Below are positions 43,111-53,589 of a DNA stretch of 64,000 nt, in pieces. The DNA comes from Symbiodinium natans. Lineage: Eukaryota > Sar > Dinophyceae > Suessiales > Symbiodiniaceae. The notes under the pieces are model-generated. The model did not search any database. It saw only the letters and a program-made list of their open reading frames with translations, and was not told the origin of the DNA. The number at the start of each line of letters is the position of its first letter. The stretch's first letter is position 1. Where the stretch lies: positions 300,001 through 364,000 of the forward strand of contig CAJNDS010002493.1 in the NCBI GenBank assembly GCA_905221605.1, in the 5' to 3' direction. Both the position numbers and the translations under genes were made by a program.

Positions 43111-43359
43111 TTTTGGTTCTTGGCAGGTGGGATCCGCTAAACTTCTAAGCCAGGGTGTTTGCGTGCGTAACTGGCGGGACTTGGCATGTCTGGGTCTAGT
43201 TCTTTGCAATTGGTTTTAAGGTTTTGGGGTTTAGGGTTTAGGGTTCTAGGTTTAGGGTTTAGTTTTGTTTGGGGAATCTACCGGCTCTTTTTTTTTTTTT
43301 TTCTGAATCATGGTCTTTCTTGGATTTAGGATATGGAGCCAGAACGAGAACAGGGACAC

Positions 43360-43460
43360 CCTAAACCCTAAACCCTAAACCCTAAACCCTAAACCCTAAA
43401 CCCTAAACCCTAAACCCTAAACCCTAAACCCTAAACCCTAAACCCTAAACCCTAAACCCT
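43360..43460. repeat. Interstitial telomeric tract, C-rich
   Basis: A perfect CCCTAAA run. The following 43,470-43,553 is open as TEAPCCTRAVRPCLEIGA, a weak exon candidate, before a G-rich tract at 43,566. Confidence 0.96.
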
Positions 43461-44192
43461 TAACTTAGAGAACTGAAGCACCTTGTTGCACAAGAGCCGT
43501 GAGGCCATGCCTTGAAATCGGAGCTTCGGATAGAGGGCTTAGTTGCTGAATGAGTGCACTTTACAGGGTTTAGGGTTTAGGGTTTAGGGTTTAGGGTTTA
43601 GGGTTTAGGGTTTAGGGATACTATACTCCCCTATGGAACTGAAAGTGTGCACCTTTTTTGGGGCTTATGAACTCAGCAGCTAAGAGGGTTTAGGGTTTGG
43701 CATGTAGGGTTTTGGGGGTTGAGGGAGAACAGCCTCCGAGTCCTAAACCCCAAGCAAGCCTGAGCCCGTAGCCTGAGACCAGAAGTGAGCTCAAAGAGCC
43801 CTAAGCCCGAAACCCAAAACCCTAAACCCTAGACCCGAAACCCGAAACCCTAAACCCTAAACCCTAAACCCTAAACCCTAAACCCTAAACCCTGAGCCCG
43901 AAATCCGAACCCTGAGCAGCTCGGAGTGTCTGTCCTAAACCCTAAATAAACCCTAAACCCTAAATCCCCAAACCCTGAACCCTGAACCCTGAACCCTGGA
44001 CCCTAGACCCTAAACCCTAAACCCTAAACCCGAAAACCCCAGACCTCACACCCTCCGAACCCCGAGTCCCTTGAGTTGAGGGTTGGGTTTGCTTTCGTTT
44101 TCTGTTTTGGGATGGGGTCTCCGAAAATGAGTGCTTCCTTCTTGTAAGGTTTTTTTTTTGGGTTTAGGGTTTAGGGTTTAGGGTTTATGGGC

Positions 44193-44303
44193 GCCTTAAT
44201 CGAGAAAGCCTGGCGGCGAATCAGCGGCCGCTCCCCAGAATTTATTCGCAGATGCGTGATCAGCGACATCTCTCCTTTTTTGACAAGAACTCGGGTGCGG
44301 CAG
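44193..44303 (+). CDS. Exon-like island (ALIEKAWRRISGRSPEFIRR)
   Basis: It is open for 37 codons: ALIEKAWRRISGRSPEFIRR, then CVISDISPFLTRTRVRQ, ending CGGCAG|GTGGGT, an ideal donor. Unlike most islands, G-rich units lie upstream. The family is unknown, but the composition is protein-like. Confidence 0.5.
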
Positions 44304-44614
44304 GTGGGTTTATATTCTTTGTAGGATATAGGGGGTTCCCGCCCACCCCCTGCCCCAAATTTGTTGGACTTGTCCTTTGACCCTACCCTGGGTTCACTGG
44401 CGAGGCAGTTTGGGCCATCCTGCCTTTCGGCTGCAAGTGTGTTTTAGGGTTTAGGAGTTGGAAGGGGGAGTGGTTTAGGGTCCGGGGTTGGGGGCTTAGG
44501 AGTTTGGGTTTGGGGGTGTAGGGATTACGGGTTTCTTTCTGGGCGAAGGGCGAAAATAGGGGGAGTGAATAAAGGTAAGAAGGCAGTTAACGGGTTGAAT
44601 GCTGATCAGGAAAT

Positions 44615-44700
44615 TTCTCTTTCTCTTTCTCTTTCTCTTTCTCTTTCTCTTTCTCTTTCTCTTTCTCTTTCTCTTTCTCTCTCTCTCTCTCTGTCTCTCT
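44615..44700. repeat. TTTCTC then TC microsatellite
   Basis: About ten TTTCTC hexamers followed by TC repeats. Serine/leucine open frames over it are repeat artefacts. Confidence 0.97.
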
Positions 44701-45279
44701 CTTTGCTCCTACTTTTGCTCACTATATTCCTACGATTCTCCTTTGGACAATAAGGAAGTGAGCACAAGGACCCTAATCATGTCGTATTCTCAAGGACGGT
44801 AGAAATAAGCCCCTGAGACGTGTTCGTTTCCTTCAATGGGATCCGATAAGCGGGTTTCATAGGGCTTCCGATCTTATGGGCGAGATTCAACATAACAGGG
44901 GCGTTTGGAGGATTCGCATACTTCATTCACCCTCCAATTCAAGTTGCGACTAAGACGTGCCAAGTAAAAGAGGTAAAAAAAGGCTCGTGCTCATGACAAT
45001 AGACTTGTCATATCCTCGGCATTCCCCCATCCGCAAAAAAGGCACCACCAGGTTTTGCCGCTTGATGCGTGGTGTTTTTTTTTTTTTTTTTTTCTGGCAT
45101 GGTTTCGGGTGTTCAGGGCTTGTTCTGAGGTATGGGCCTTTGGGTTGTATAGGGTATATAAGGGGTATGTAAGGGGTCTTCTTTTCAAGGGCCCGTACTA
45201 AGGGACGATGTGACTACCCGAAGAGTGAGAGGTTTCAGGTTTTGGCGCTTGAGGCTTTCGGGTGTCTTTCAGGGGGGGA

Positions 45280-45342
45280 TAGGGTTTAGGGTTTAGGGTT
45301 TAGGGTTTAGGGTTTAGGGTTTAGGGTTTAGGGTTTAGGGTG
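45280..45342. repeat. Interstitial telomeric tract, G-rich
   Basis: Nine TTTAGGG units. Confidence 0.97.
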
Positions 45343-45863
45343 TCTCAGAACTACTTTGGGTCATAGGCTTCTTTGGTGCTGCCCCTTCGACGCGAGGTTT
45401 GGGCATGTTATGATGATTGGATGTAGAGTTCTGGGCCCTAAGCCCTGGAATTCGAATCATAAATCCTATAAACGCTAAAGTAAACCCAAACACGCCCAAG
45501 GCCAGCAGTTCTACAAATTGACCTCAAACTTACTGTATTCAGACTCAGAAATGCACCTTGCTCCCTTTTGCGACCCCTCAACCCTCAACCCGAAACCGCA
45601 CTTGCCCACCATTCCAGGTGCTAAGCCCCCAAATGAAGGGGCCCAGACAGACCCGAAGCCTTAAACCAAAGATCCCCAACCCTAAGCCCTCAACCCTAAA
45701 CCCCTAAACCCCTATTCGGGTACCAAAAAACCCTCAACCTTAACCCTAAACCCTAAACCCTAAGCCCTAAACCCTGAGCCCTAAGCCCTAAACCCTAAGC
45801 CCTAAACTCTAAACCCTAAGCCCTAAACCCTAAACCCTAAACCCTAAACCCTAAACCAATTAG

Positions 45864-45950
45864 GAGCTCTGCCAGCGGGCCTGCATCTATTTCGGGTCGG
45901 GGCCGTGCCAGTGTCTCGGTGAAAGGAGGGGCTGCCGGGTTGAGGAGTTA
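45864..45950 (+). CDS. Cysteine-rich exon-like island
   Basis: The acceptor is AATTAG|G after C-rich units. The reading ELCQRACIYFGSGPCQCLGE has four cysteines in spacing like a zinc-binding or CCCH-type finger (C-x3-C-x6-C-x-C). The donor is uncertain (CAG|TGTC or GAG|GAG). Confidence 0.42.
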
Positions 45951-46863
45951 GCCCTAAATCCCAAACTGCCCAAACTGCCCAAACTGCCAGGGTTTAAGGT
46001 TTAGGGTTTAAGGTTTAGGGCTTAGGGTTTAGGGTTTAGGGTTTAGGGTTTAGGGACCCTGAGCCCGAAAACCCTATAAGGGACCCCCTGCGCGTGACCA
46101 AAGCCCCACACAGACTCACACAGACTGCCGCGAGCCACCAGAGCTTGCCGCTTGGGGCATTCGGGCTGAGTGTTGTTCGGGATGTCGAGTTCAGGGTTTA
46201 GGGTTTAGGGTTTAGGGTTTAGATCGTTACCCCTAATCAGGCTGCCTGACTATGGAATCCTACTCCACCACCACCTGAACACTGGACCCTAAATTGCCCA
46301 CACACACCCTAAACCCTAAACCCTAAACCCTAAACCCTAAACCCTAAACCCTAAACCCTACACCCTAAACCCTAAACCCTAAACCCTAAAACCTTAACCC
46401 TATACCCAAAACCCTAAACCCTGCAGTTTAGAGGTCTCGCAGGTGGGCCCTTGAGATGGCGAAGCATAGGAGGGCCTACTTAAAAGACCTTTTGACTTCT
46501 TAAGTCTACGCAGTATCCCCTAGAAACCAGATAATTATCCCCATATCCCAACTTTCTAACACTTAACTCCAACCCCCTAAACCCCTAAACCCTAAACCCT
46601 AAACCCTAGACCCTAACCCTAACCCTAAACCCTAAAAAAACCCGAAACCCTAAACCCGAACCCTACTTACTAAGTCAAAAGGGCATTCAAGGGGGGCTGG
46701 CTTTCACCATGAGGCTTAGAGGTCTGAGAGCGTGTAGGGTTCAGGACTTAGCGTTTAGGGCTTCTAGGGTTCAGGGTTCAGGGTTCAGGTTTCAGGGTTT
46801 AGGGTTTAGGGTTTAAGGTTTAGGGGTTCATGGGTTTCGGGTTCAAGGGCTTAGGGTTTCGAA

Positions 46864-46918
46864 TGCCGCCCGGGCTCGGGCAGTCGGCAGCTGCTTAAGC
46901 AGTTCGCCCGCTCATTGG
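46864..46918 (+). CDS. Exon-like island (GSRQLLKQFARSL)
   Basis: A reading of CRPGSGSRQLLKQFARSL ends CATTGG|GTTTAGGG, just before a 14-unit G-rich tract (46,918-47,018). Confidence 0.4.
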
Positions 46919-47049
46919 GTTTAGGGTTTAGGGTTTAGGGTTTAGGGTTTAGGGTTTAGGGTTTAGGGTTTAGGGTTTAGGGTTTAGGGTTTAGGGTTTA
47001 GGGTTTAGGGTTTAGGTTTTCTGGTTTTGGGGTCTAGGGCCGCGTCCAG

Positions 47050-47120
47050 GAATGGAGCCTTCTGCGGGTACTGCCACCTTCCGCACAATCCGCCACCAGT
47101 CAAGCTGAACAAGAGGCGCG
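47050..47120 (+). CDS. CHLPH-type zinc-finger exon
   Basis: The acceptor is GTCCAG|G and the donor GCGCG|GTGTCC. The frame gives NGAFCGYCHLPHNPPPVKLN then KRR. The NG-x-x-C-x-x-C-H-L pattern followed by basic residues matches the second half of a cysteine/histidine finger widespread in dinoflagellate and other alveolate proteins (C-x2-C...G-C-x-N-G-x-x-C-x-x-C-H-L). It would bind zinc, and perhaps RNA. The entry phase is +1. Confidence 0.6.
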
Positions 47121-47134
47121 GTGTCCTCTGCCCT

Positions 47135-47350
47135 AAACCCTAAACCCTAAACCCTAAACCCTACACCCTAAACCCTAAACCCGAAACCCTAAACCCTAAA
47201 CCCTAAACCCTAAACCCTAAACCCTAAACTCTAAACCCTAAACTCTAAACCCTAAACCCTAAACCCTAAACCCTAAACCCTAAACCCTAACCCTAAACCC
47301 TAAACCCTAAACCCTAAACCCTAAACCCTAGACCCTGAACCCTAAACCCT
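47135..47350. repeat. Interstitial telomeric tract, C-rich
   Basis: About 30 CCCTAAA units with CTCTAAA and CCCTACA variants. Confidence 0.97.
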
Positions 47351-47954
47351 GTGGTGGCTCTTTGTGCTGGAGATACAACGGCCGTTCCAAAGCCAAGGAG
47401 GCCTCCACCCCTAAAACGGGTTCAGGGTTTAGGGTTTAGGGTTTAAAACCCTGAACCCTACAACCCTAAACCCCTAAGCCCCTAGAAACCTAAGACCCTA
47501 AACCCTAAACTCCTCAATTCAGGAATAATCCTTAGTCCTTAATGCGGACCTGAGGGCTCTTTGCCCCGTCCAGAGCCCTAAACCCTAAACCCCGAAACCC
47601 TAAAAACCCAAACCCTAAACCCCAAAACCCTATTACCAACCGAATACCCTAAAACCCTAAACGCCCTAAAACCCCAAAACCCCAAAACCCCAAAACCCTA
47701 AAACCCCTAAACCCTGAACCCTTCCGGGGACTCCCTTTACCTACGGTTTAGTAGTAACTACCCCCTTAACGAGTAGGTATAACCTATAAAACTGTAGGCA
47801 AAGCGAGCCCCCCCAAACCCCAAAAACCCCCAAACCCCGAAGACCTTGAACCCTGAACACCAAACCCTAAACCCTAAGCCCTAAGCCCTAAGCCCTAAAC
47901 CCTAAGCCCTAAACCCTAAACCCTAAACCCTAAACCCCCTTCCTCCCTTGCCAG

Positions 47955-48062
47955 GCAGCGGCTCTCTCTGCAGAGGCTGCGTGCTCCTGAGCTGCTAGCG
48001 CTGGTGCTGGAGAAGCTGCGCAGCCGAGTCTCGGTTGGCAAAGGGCGGCTCGCTGTTGCAGG
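47955..48062 (+). CDS. Exon-like island (leucine-rich helix)
   Basis: The acceptor is TTGCCAG|G with a pyrimidine-rich lead. The reading QRLSLQRLRAPELLALVLEK, then LRSRVSVGKGRLAVA, is a strongly helical leucine/arginine stretch. The donor is probably GCAGG|GTGGTT; without it the frame runs to TGA at 48,088. The family is unknown. Confidence 0.5.
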
Positions 48063-48377
48063 GTGGTTCAAGGAAGCAAGGAAACCCTGAACCCCTAAGC
48101 CCTAAGCCCTAAGCCCCAAACCCTAAACCCTAAACCCTAAACCCTAAACCCTAAACCCTAAACCCTAAACCCTAAAACCTAAACCCTAAACCCTAAGCCC
48201 TAAGCCCGAAGCTCTACACCCGAAGCCCTGCACCCTAAACCCATCTTGAGTTAAGTCTCTAAACAGGAACTCTGTTGAGGCCTGAAATAGTTTAGGGTTC
48301 ATTGACGGCTTCAGCATGTTTAGGGATCCCTCTTCCCAAGCTGGAACGATGGCTGATCCGAACAGGCCGTCGACTCG

Positions 48378-48410
48378 ACTTGGAGGTTCATGGGTAGTCA
48401 TAAGTAGGGT
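48378..48410. mobile_element. MITE family A terminal fragment fused to telomeric units
   Basis: ACTTGGAGGTTCATGGGTAG and a few interior bases pass at once into TTTAGGG units. It sits directly upstream of the exon at 48,432. Confidence 0.7.
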
Positions 48411-48431
48411 TTAGGGTTTAGGGGTTACCAG

Positions 48432-48536
48432 TTGCATGAACGATGTGTTCGTCACTATGGCAAGCAACAACGCAAAAAGCACCCTGAGAAGCGAAGAAGA
48501 CCCGCTACTCATCAGTTGCCGGGATTGGCATGAAGG
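48432..48536 (+). CDS. Exon-like island (NDVFVTMASNNAKSTLRSEE)
   Basis: The acceptor is TTACCAG and the frame NDVFVTMASNNAKSTLRSEE continues DPLLISCRDWHE, ending GAAGG|GTTTAGGG. The amino-acid use is natural across 35 codons. No family is recognised. Confidence 0.55.
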
Positions 48537-48644
48537 GTTTAGGGTTTAGGGTCTAGGGTTCAGGGTTTAGGGTTTAGGGCTTAGGGTTTAGGGTTTGGGG
48601 TTTAGAACCTCCAGCCGAAACCTTACACCCCAACCTTCTTCCAG

Positions 48645-48706
48645 ACGCGAGCATGGCTTCTCAGACGGGTGGCATAAAGCCCTCTTGCAGACAGGCCTCA
48701 TGCAAG
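48645..48706 (+). CDS. Exon-like island (SMASQTGGIKPSCRQASCK)
   Basis: The acceptor is CTTCTTCCAG, a classical polypyrimidine acceptor; the donor is CAAG|GTGCCC. The reading is SMASQTGGIKPSCRQASCK. Confidence 0.5.
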
Positions 48707-48723
48707 GTGCCCTTGGGCTGCGC

Positions 48724-48880
48724 CCCTAAACCCTAAACCCTAAACCCTAAACCCTAAAGCCTAAACCCTAAACCCTAAACCCTAAACCCTAAACCCTAAA
48801 CCCTAAACCCTAAACCCTAAACCCTAAACCCTGAACCCTGAACCCTAAACCCCAAATCCTAAACCCTAAACCCTAACCCC
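48724..48880. repeat. Interstitial telomeric tract, C-rich
   Basis: CCCTAAA units with two CCCTGAA units. Confidence 0.97.
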
Positions 48881-48908
48881 TTAACTCCAACCCCTTATCA
48901 CTGCAAAG

Positions 48909-49007
48909 CCTGTTGGCCCACACGCCTCCCGGAATGCGAGGCGCGCAGGATCAGGGCTTCCTAATGGAGGCTGATGACATGCTACAGCACGTGGCACCTC
49001 GGCTCGG
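48909..49007 (+). CDS. Exon-like island (LLAHTPPGMRGAQDQGFLME)
   Basis: Open as LLAHTPPGMRGAQDQGFLME then ADDMLQHVAPRL, ending CTCGG|GTTCAGGG. C-rich units upstream, G-rich downstream. The family is unknown. Confidence 0.52.
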
Positions 49008-49011
49008 GTTC

Positions 49012-49155
49012 AGGGTTTAGGGTTTAGGGTGTAGGGTTTAGGGTTTAGGGTTTAGGGTTTAGGGTTTCGGGTTTCGGGTTTCGGGTTTAGGGTTTAGGGT
49101 TTAGGGTTTCGGGTTTCGGGTTTCGGGTTTAGGGTTTAGGGTTTAGGGTTTAGGG
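49012..49155. repeat. G-rich telomeric tract with TTTCGGG blocks
   Basis: TTTAGGG units alternate with groups of three TTTCGGG units, twice, giving a higher-order repeat of about 56 bases. Confidence 0.95.
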
Positions 49156-49327
49156 GCTCGAGGGCCTAAGGGTTCAGAGGGCCGCCCTCAGAAGTCGGAA
49201 GGTGCAGGTATGTAAAGCACCTTGCAGGGTGTTTACGTATGGGTTCCAAAGAGGTTTCTTAATTAGGGTTTAGGGTTTAGGGTTTAGGGTTTAGGGTTTA
49301 GGGTTTAGGGTAATCCGGTCTATGTCG

Positions 49328-49420
49328 CTAGGCGTACTTGTTCGCCGGTTTCGGGATGCCTTCCTTCACGTATTGAAGCATCACGGCGTTGACTGTCCAA
49401 CTCTTCAGGCGATACGCCAT
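49328..49420 (-). CDS. Possible minus-strand terminal exon (MAYRLKSWTVNAVMLQ...)
   Basis: On the minus strand ATG at 49,420 opens a 30-codon frame to TAG at 49,328: MAYRLKSWTVNAVMLQ, then YVKEGIPKPANKYA. The frame is also open upstream (TKSEGPQ). The plus strand has a stop in the matching frames tried. No family is assigned. Confidence 0.4.
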   Translation of the reverse strand: MAYRLKSWTVNAVMLQYVKEGIPKPANKYA

Positions 49421-49895
49421 CTGAGGTCCTTCGGATTTGGTAACCAAGGTTTAGGGTTGAGGGTTTAAGGCAACCTAAACCCGAAGGGTTGAGGTTTGCA
49501 AGGGTTGCGGGCTAGGGTTCAGGGTTTAAGGGTTCAGGGTTCAGCATTCACTACTCAAGCGCGGCACTCCGGTACCGAATATCTATCCACCCACCCTTTG
49601 GATCCCATAACATTACGACAGTGTTCTAGATTTCAACTTCATTTAATCACAAGAGCGCAGTTGTTCTTAATGGAGCGTGCTCAGCTTCCAACCACCCTTA
49701 TACAGGTGGTACCCGTGCCCCGCCGTCCCCCATAAGCTTCCCGTGAAACCGTCACGGGCCGTGTCGGGTGTCCTGAGGACCCATGGTCACGGGCCGAGAC
49801 CCCCCCCCCCCCCCCGAGAAGATTGTCCCGGCGGTCCCCGGCAAGCGCCGGGACGCCCCTCTGCCCCAAACCCTAGGGCCCTAAACCCTAATTCT

Positions 49896-50120
49896 GTTGC
49901 AAAAAAAGTTGCCGACCAACTTTTGACATTTGCCGGCCAACTTTTGATGTTTGTTCCGGCAAGTGTCAACACTTCGCTGGCAATGTCAAAAGTTCGCCGA
50001 CAATTGAGAAAAGTTCGCCGGCAGTTGTGAAAAGTTCGCCGGCAAATGCAGAAAGTTCGTTGGCAATTGCCGGCGGCGTTTTGACAATTGCAGGCGAATT
50101 TTTGACATTTGGTGGGCGAA
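49896..50120. repeat. Degenerate 20-22 bp tandem repeat (AAAAGTTCGCCGGCAATTG)
   Basis: About ten units of AAAAGTTCGCCGGCAATTG type with drifting ends (AACTTTTGACATTTGCCGGC at the left). The core GCCGGC is palindromic. Both strands are open in places, which is typical of a repeat and not of a gene. Confidence 0.8.
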
Positions 50121-50544
50121 CTCATTGGGTTTTAATTATACTTGAAAGAGAGGTTTAGGGTTTAGGGTCGATTTTATTGGAGGTCGTTTTGTTGGTCGTT
50201 TCTTTTTGAATACATCGTCTTGTATGACTTCAGCAGCGGTTTAAGATACCGTAGACAATCTTCATAGCTTTATATAGCTCCATAATATGGAGATATCAGG
50301 GTAACTTTCCCGAACAACCATAACGAGCCCCGAGTTTTCACGACAATTTTTCGACGCAACCCCGCCTGGCTTTGTCACACGCAGGCGCTGTGCATCCCAA
50401 ACCTGGCAACCTCCTTAAGCCCTAAACCCTAAACCCTGAGCCCTAAACCCTAAACCCTGACCCTTGAGTCCTAAACCCTAAGCCCTAGAGCCTAAACCCT
50501 AAACCCTAAGCCCTAAGACCCTAAACACCCCTAAACCCTCACCA

Positions 50545-50615
50545 GGAAGAGCTCCTCCACCGATCCCAGCAGACCGCCGGCAATGCGACTTCGCTACAAT
50601 GAACCTGATATCGTG
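50545..50615 (+). CDS. Exon-like island
   Basis: The acceptor is ACCAG|G and the donor TATCGT|GTAGGG or nearby. Readings include SSSTDPSRPPAMRLRYNEPD and EELLHRSQQTAGNATSLQ; the frame is unresolved. Confidence 0.4.
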
Positions 50616-51230
50616 TAGGGTTTGGGGTTTAGGGTTTAGGGTTTAGGTTTTAGGGTTTGGGGTTTAGGGTTTAGGGCTTAGGGCTTAGGGTTTAGGGTCT
50701 TGGGATCTAACCCAAGATGCCACTTCTAGTTACTGTGTTTGTTTAGGCTTGGGGTTTTGGATGTAGGGCTTAGGGCTCGCGCTACTTTTCTATGCTTGGA
50801 TCATCAGCAGCATCCTTATGAGTCCTGTTTTCTTGTTGTTGTGGCTTCAGGGTTTCAAGCCCTGAGCCTTAAACTCCTAAACCCTAAACCCTAAACCCTC
50901 AGCCCCAAACCGCTTTGGGATTCTAGGGTGCTGGGTTTTGGATTATTACGAGTGGTACCTTATAGGGTTTAGGGTTGAGGGTTTAGGGTTGAGGGTTTAG
51001 GGTTCAGGGTTTAGGGTTTAGGGTTTAGGGTTCACTTCTCTAGGTGGTGGGTTCTGTTTTCGCTCTCAAGTTACTTGGAACGTAGAAGATGTGGGTTTTA
51101 GGGTGCCCCTGCTGGCGGGACTTTTAGGCCTTTCATGGGTCTTTGTTGTAGTCTGTTCTTGTAATATGCGATGACTTTTTGGTCAGAAGTCTACCCTCAA
51201 CCCACAACCCTAAACCCCAGGCTTCACTAG

Positions 51231-51457
51231 AACAGCTCTCTCATCCGAAGCCTTGAAAGCGTCATCGTTTGGGCTGTGGGTTGAAGCCCGCAGGAGTAGA
51301 AACCGTGCAGGGCTTAGGGTTTAGGGCCCCAGGTTTAGGGTTTCCAGAGCCCAGTAGGCACGAGGTGTAGTGTTCCTGCTTGGCAGTGATGAGTATTGAC
51401 CTGTGAAGCAGGAAGGTCGCGATCTCGCTGTCAGGAACAATGAGGGTACCGTAGTAC
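51231..51457. other. Coding-like island, strand unresolved
   Basis: On the minus strand 51,262-51,457 is fully open: YYGTLIVPDSEIATFLLHRS, then ILITAKQEHYTSCLLGSG, and on to TGA. On the plus strand 51,231-51,306 reads ALSSEALKASSFGLWVEARR. The minus reading is long and protein-like, but splice sites are poor. Confidence 0.4.
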
Positions 51458-51590
51458 CCCTAAACCCTAAACCCTAAACCCTAAACCCTAAACCCTAAAC
51501 CCTAAACCCTAAACCCTAAACCCTAAACCCTAAACCCTAAACCCTAAACCCTAAACCCTAAACCCTAAACCCTAAACCCTAAACCCTCCT
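51456..51590. repeat. Interstitial telomeric tract, C-rich
   Basis: Nineteen or so perfect CCCTAAA units. Confidence 0.97.
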
Positions 51591-51600
51591 TCCAAAAATC

Positions 51601-51713
51601 ACGGGGAAGAGCCTGACTGGAGACGGCAACGCCTCGGAGTTGAGCTCCCTGCTCAACGTGGTCTTGCAGGCGCTGGCAGTCCAGCATGCGACGGGGCTGT
51701 CTGAATCCGAGGG
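51601..51713 (+). CDS. Exon-like island (SLTGDGNASELSSLLNVVLQ)
   Basis: Open as TGKSLTGDGNASELSSLLNV, then VLQALAVQHATGLSESE, ending GAGGG|GTTTAGGG. It is a helical, natural composition flanked by a C tract and a G tract. The minus strand is also open, so strand is likely but not certain. Confidence 0.52.
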
Positions 51714-51784
51714 GTTTAGGGGTTTTAGGGTTTTAGGGTTCAGGGTTTAGGGTTTAGGGTTCAGGGTTTGGGGTTTAGGGGAGG

Positions 51785-51933
51785 GCCAGTTCGTCACCTT
51801 CGTGGAAGGGTGACGTTGGGCTTCGCTATGCCCGCCCATCACGGCGGGCATCTTTTTCTACGAGGTGCACCTCTTGCACTGCGTACCTCTGGCATTGGGC
51901 TCCACCGTGCAGGTCTGTGCACAGGCGGCTTAA
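51785..51933 (+). CDS. Exon-like island (AGIFFYEVHLLHCVPLALGS)
   Basis: The frame AGIFFYEVHLLHCVPLALGS continues TVQVCAQAA and a TAA. G-x-F-F-Y-E-V resembles the first strand of a SPRY domain, but the match is short. The upstream half reads better in another frame, so a splice site or frameshift lies near 51,845. Confidence 0.38.
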
Positions 51934-52014
51934 GGTTTAGTATTCGGCGTTTAGGAGGGCATCCTACGAACCCGAAGACTCGACCCAGTGATAAGGGATT
52001 CCTCTTCTGATTCT

Positions 52015-52990
52015 GAAAACATGTCTTAGTTACTGAGCTGACGGGACATTCGGTATCCTGCCACGCTGCAATCTTTGTGCCATTGTGAAGGCATACTCTC
52101 CACAACACCACCCCCTTCAAACCCCGAGATGCCCAGATGCCACTAAGAACCCAAACAGCCCAACGCTTCTCAAGGAACAGTCAACTCTGTAGTTCAGTTT
52201 CAGGAACTTGGAAGCCATTTTGACTTTCTGTAGGGTTTAGGGTTTTAGGTCTAGGGTTTAGGGGTTATTTGGGGTTTAGGGTCAGCAAGTCTACAAAATA
52301 TCCCCTACTATCCCTTCAATAATCCCCATAACCCAACTGACTTAACTTACGTACCCTACCTAAGTCAAAAGGGCTTCCAAGAATGGGCCTGGGAGTTTGG
52401 TTGCATGGAGATACCTAAAGCTACGTAGGGGATCCTGAGCATCATGTAAGATACACTCGTCACGTCAGGCTCGCGGTTTTTTGGGATTTCGTAGGCTTAG
52501 GGCAGATTTGAGGCTACTCAGAGCTCTAGCTCTGGATTTCGGCATAGAAGCAAACAGAAACTAGGACTCAGCACCCAGAGTAGACCCTTCCCCTCTGTTA
52601 TTTGTTTTATTCATTTTATTATTTTTTGGAAAGTTTTTTTTTTTTTGGGGGGGGGTTAGGTTCCCGTATAAGCCCCCTTAAATCAAACAAGGTCACCCTG
52701 TTGTTTCGTGTTGAGGGTTTAAGGTTTCGGGGTTTGGGGGTTTAAGGCCCAAGGTTCAGGGTTTAGGGTCAACGGTGAAGGGTTTAGGGTTTAGGGTTTA
52801 GGGTTTAGTTGTAAATTCAAATAAAAACCTGCTGCGAGATGGGACTGAAATGATCAATCACCCTTTTTATAAAAGAAAAGAAAAGACTTACATGTCCCTA
52901 TGAGCCCTATATCCTAGCCCCCTCAATGCCAATCCCTAACCCATACCTACGACCTACAGGGCTAGGGGTAAACCCCTGAACACCCAAACC
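52015..52990. other. Mostly unique sequence without a supported gene
   Basis: Short telomeric fragments (52,230, 52,265, 52,775-52,808), a family C fragment near 52,640-52,705 with a T run, and AT-rich unique sequence. No frame looked convincing. Confidence 0.4.
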
Positions 52991-53007
52991 CCTAAACCAT
53001 CCCAAAC

Positions 53008-53087
53008 TTGGGATGTTAACGGGATTAGAATAGAGAATACTACAATCCCTATTCAGGACTGTCGGTACAAGGCGAAAAACATCCCAA
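53008..53087. mobile_element. MITE family D copy, short
   Basis: CTTGGGATGTT on the left and AAACATCCCAA on the right around a TAGAATAGAGAATACTA interior; telomeric units start immediately after it. Confidence 0.6.
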
Positions 53088-53089
53088 CC

Positions 53090-53230
53090 CTAAACCCTAA
53101 ACCCTAAACCCCAAACCCCAAACCCCAAACCCTAACCCCTAACCCCTAAACCCTAAACCCTAAACCCTAAACCCTAAACCCTAAACCCTAAACCCTAAAC
53201 CCTAAACCCTAAACCCTAAACCCTAAACCC
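53090..53230. repeat. Interstitial telomeric tract, C-rich
   Basis: CCCTAAA units with CCCCAAA and CCCCTAA blocks. Confidence 0.97.
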
Positions 53231-53272
53231 CCCAACCCCCCAAACCCTGCACTCTAAACCCCCAAGCCCGAG

Positions 53273-53328
53273 GCCGCACCGTCGCTGTCAGACGAGTCCT
53301 ACGGGACTCATGCTTGCAAGTTGTGTGG
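53273..53328 (+). CDS. Cysteine-pair exon, probable first half of a zinc finger
   Basis: The frame gives AAPSLSDESYGTHACKLC, with donor TGTGG|GTTTGGGG and exit phase 2. S-x-G-T-H-x-C-x-x-C is the usual start of the alveolate finger whose second half appears at 47,050-47,120, and the phases (2 then +1) fit. That exon is upstream, so the true partner is probably a paralogous exon. Confidence 0.52.
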
Positions 53329-53589
53329 GTTTGGGGATGAGGGCTTAGGGTCTAGGGTTTAGGGTGTTTTTTTTTAAGGGTTTTGGGTGTTTAGGGTTTT
53401 GGGTGTTTAGGGTTTTGGGTGTTTAGGGTTTAGGGTGTTTAGGGTTGTTTAGGGTTAGGGTCTTGAGGGTTGATTGGGGTTCAGGGGCTTGAGACCAGCC
53501 GACTCGCTTGAGCTCTGCAGGGATGCCAGAACCGCGCGTGTAGTTTTTTTTTTTTTTTTTCGGGCCTTGGGTGCGCTCCTTAAGGGGTA

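Noticed and set aside
44565-44753. Leucine/serine frame over TTTCTC repeats, signal-peptide-like
   Set aside because: A microsatellite translation without conserved flanks.
49896-50120. CRISPR-like array
   Set aside because: Units of about 20-22 bases drift gradually with no unique spacers; it is an ordinary eukaryotic minisatellite.
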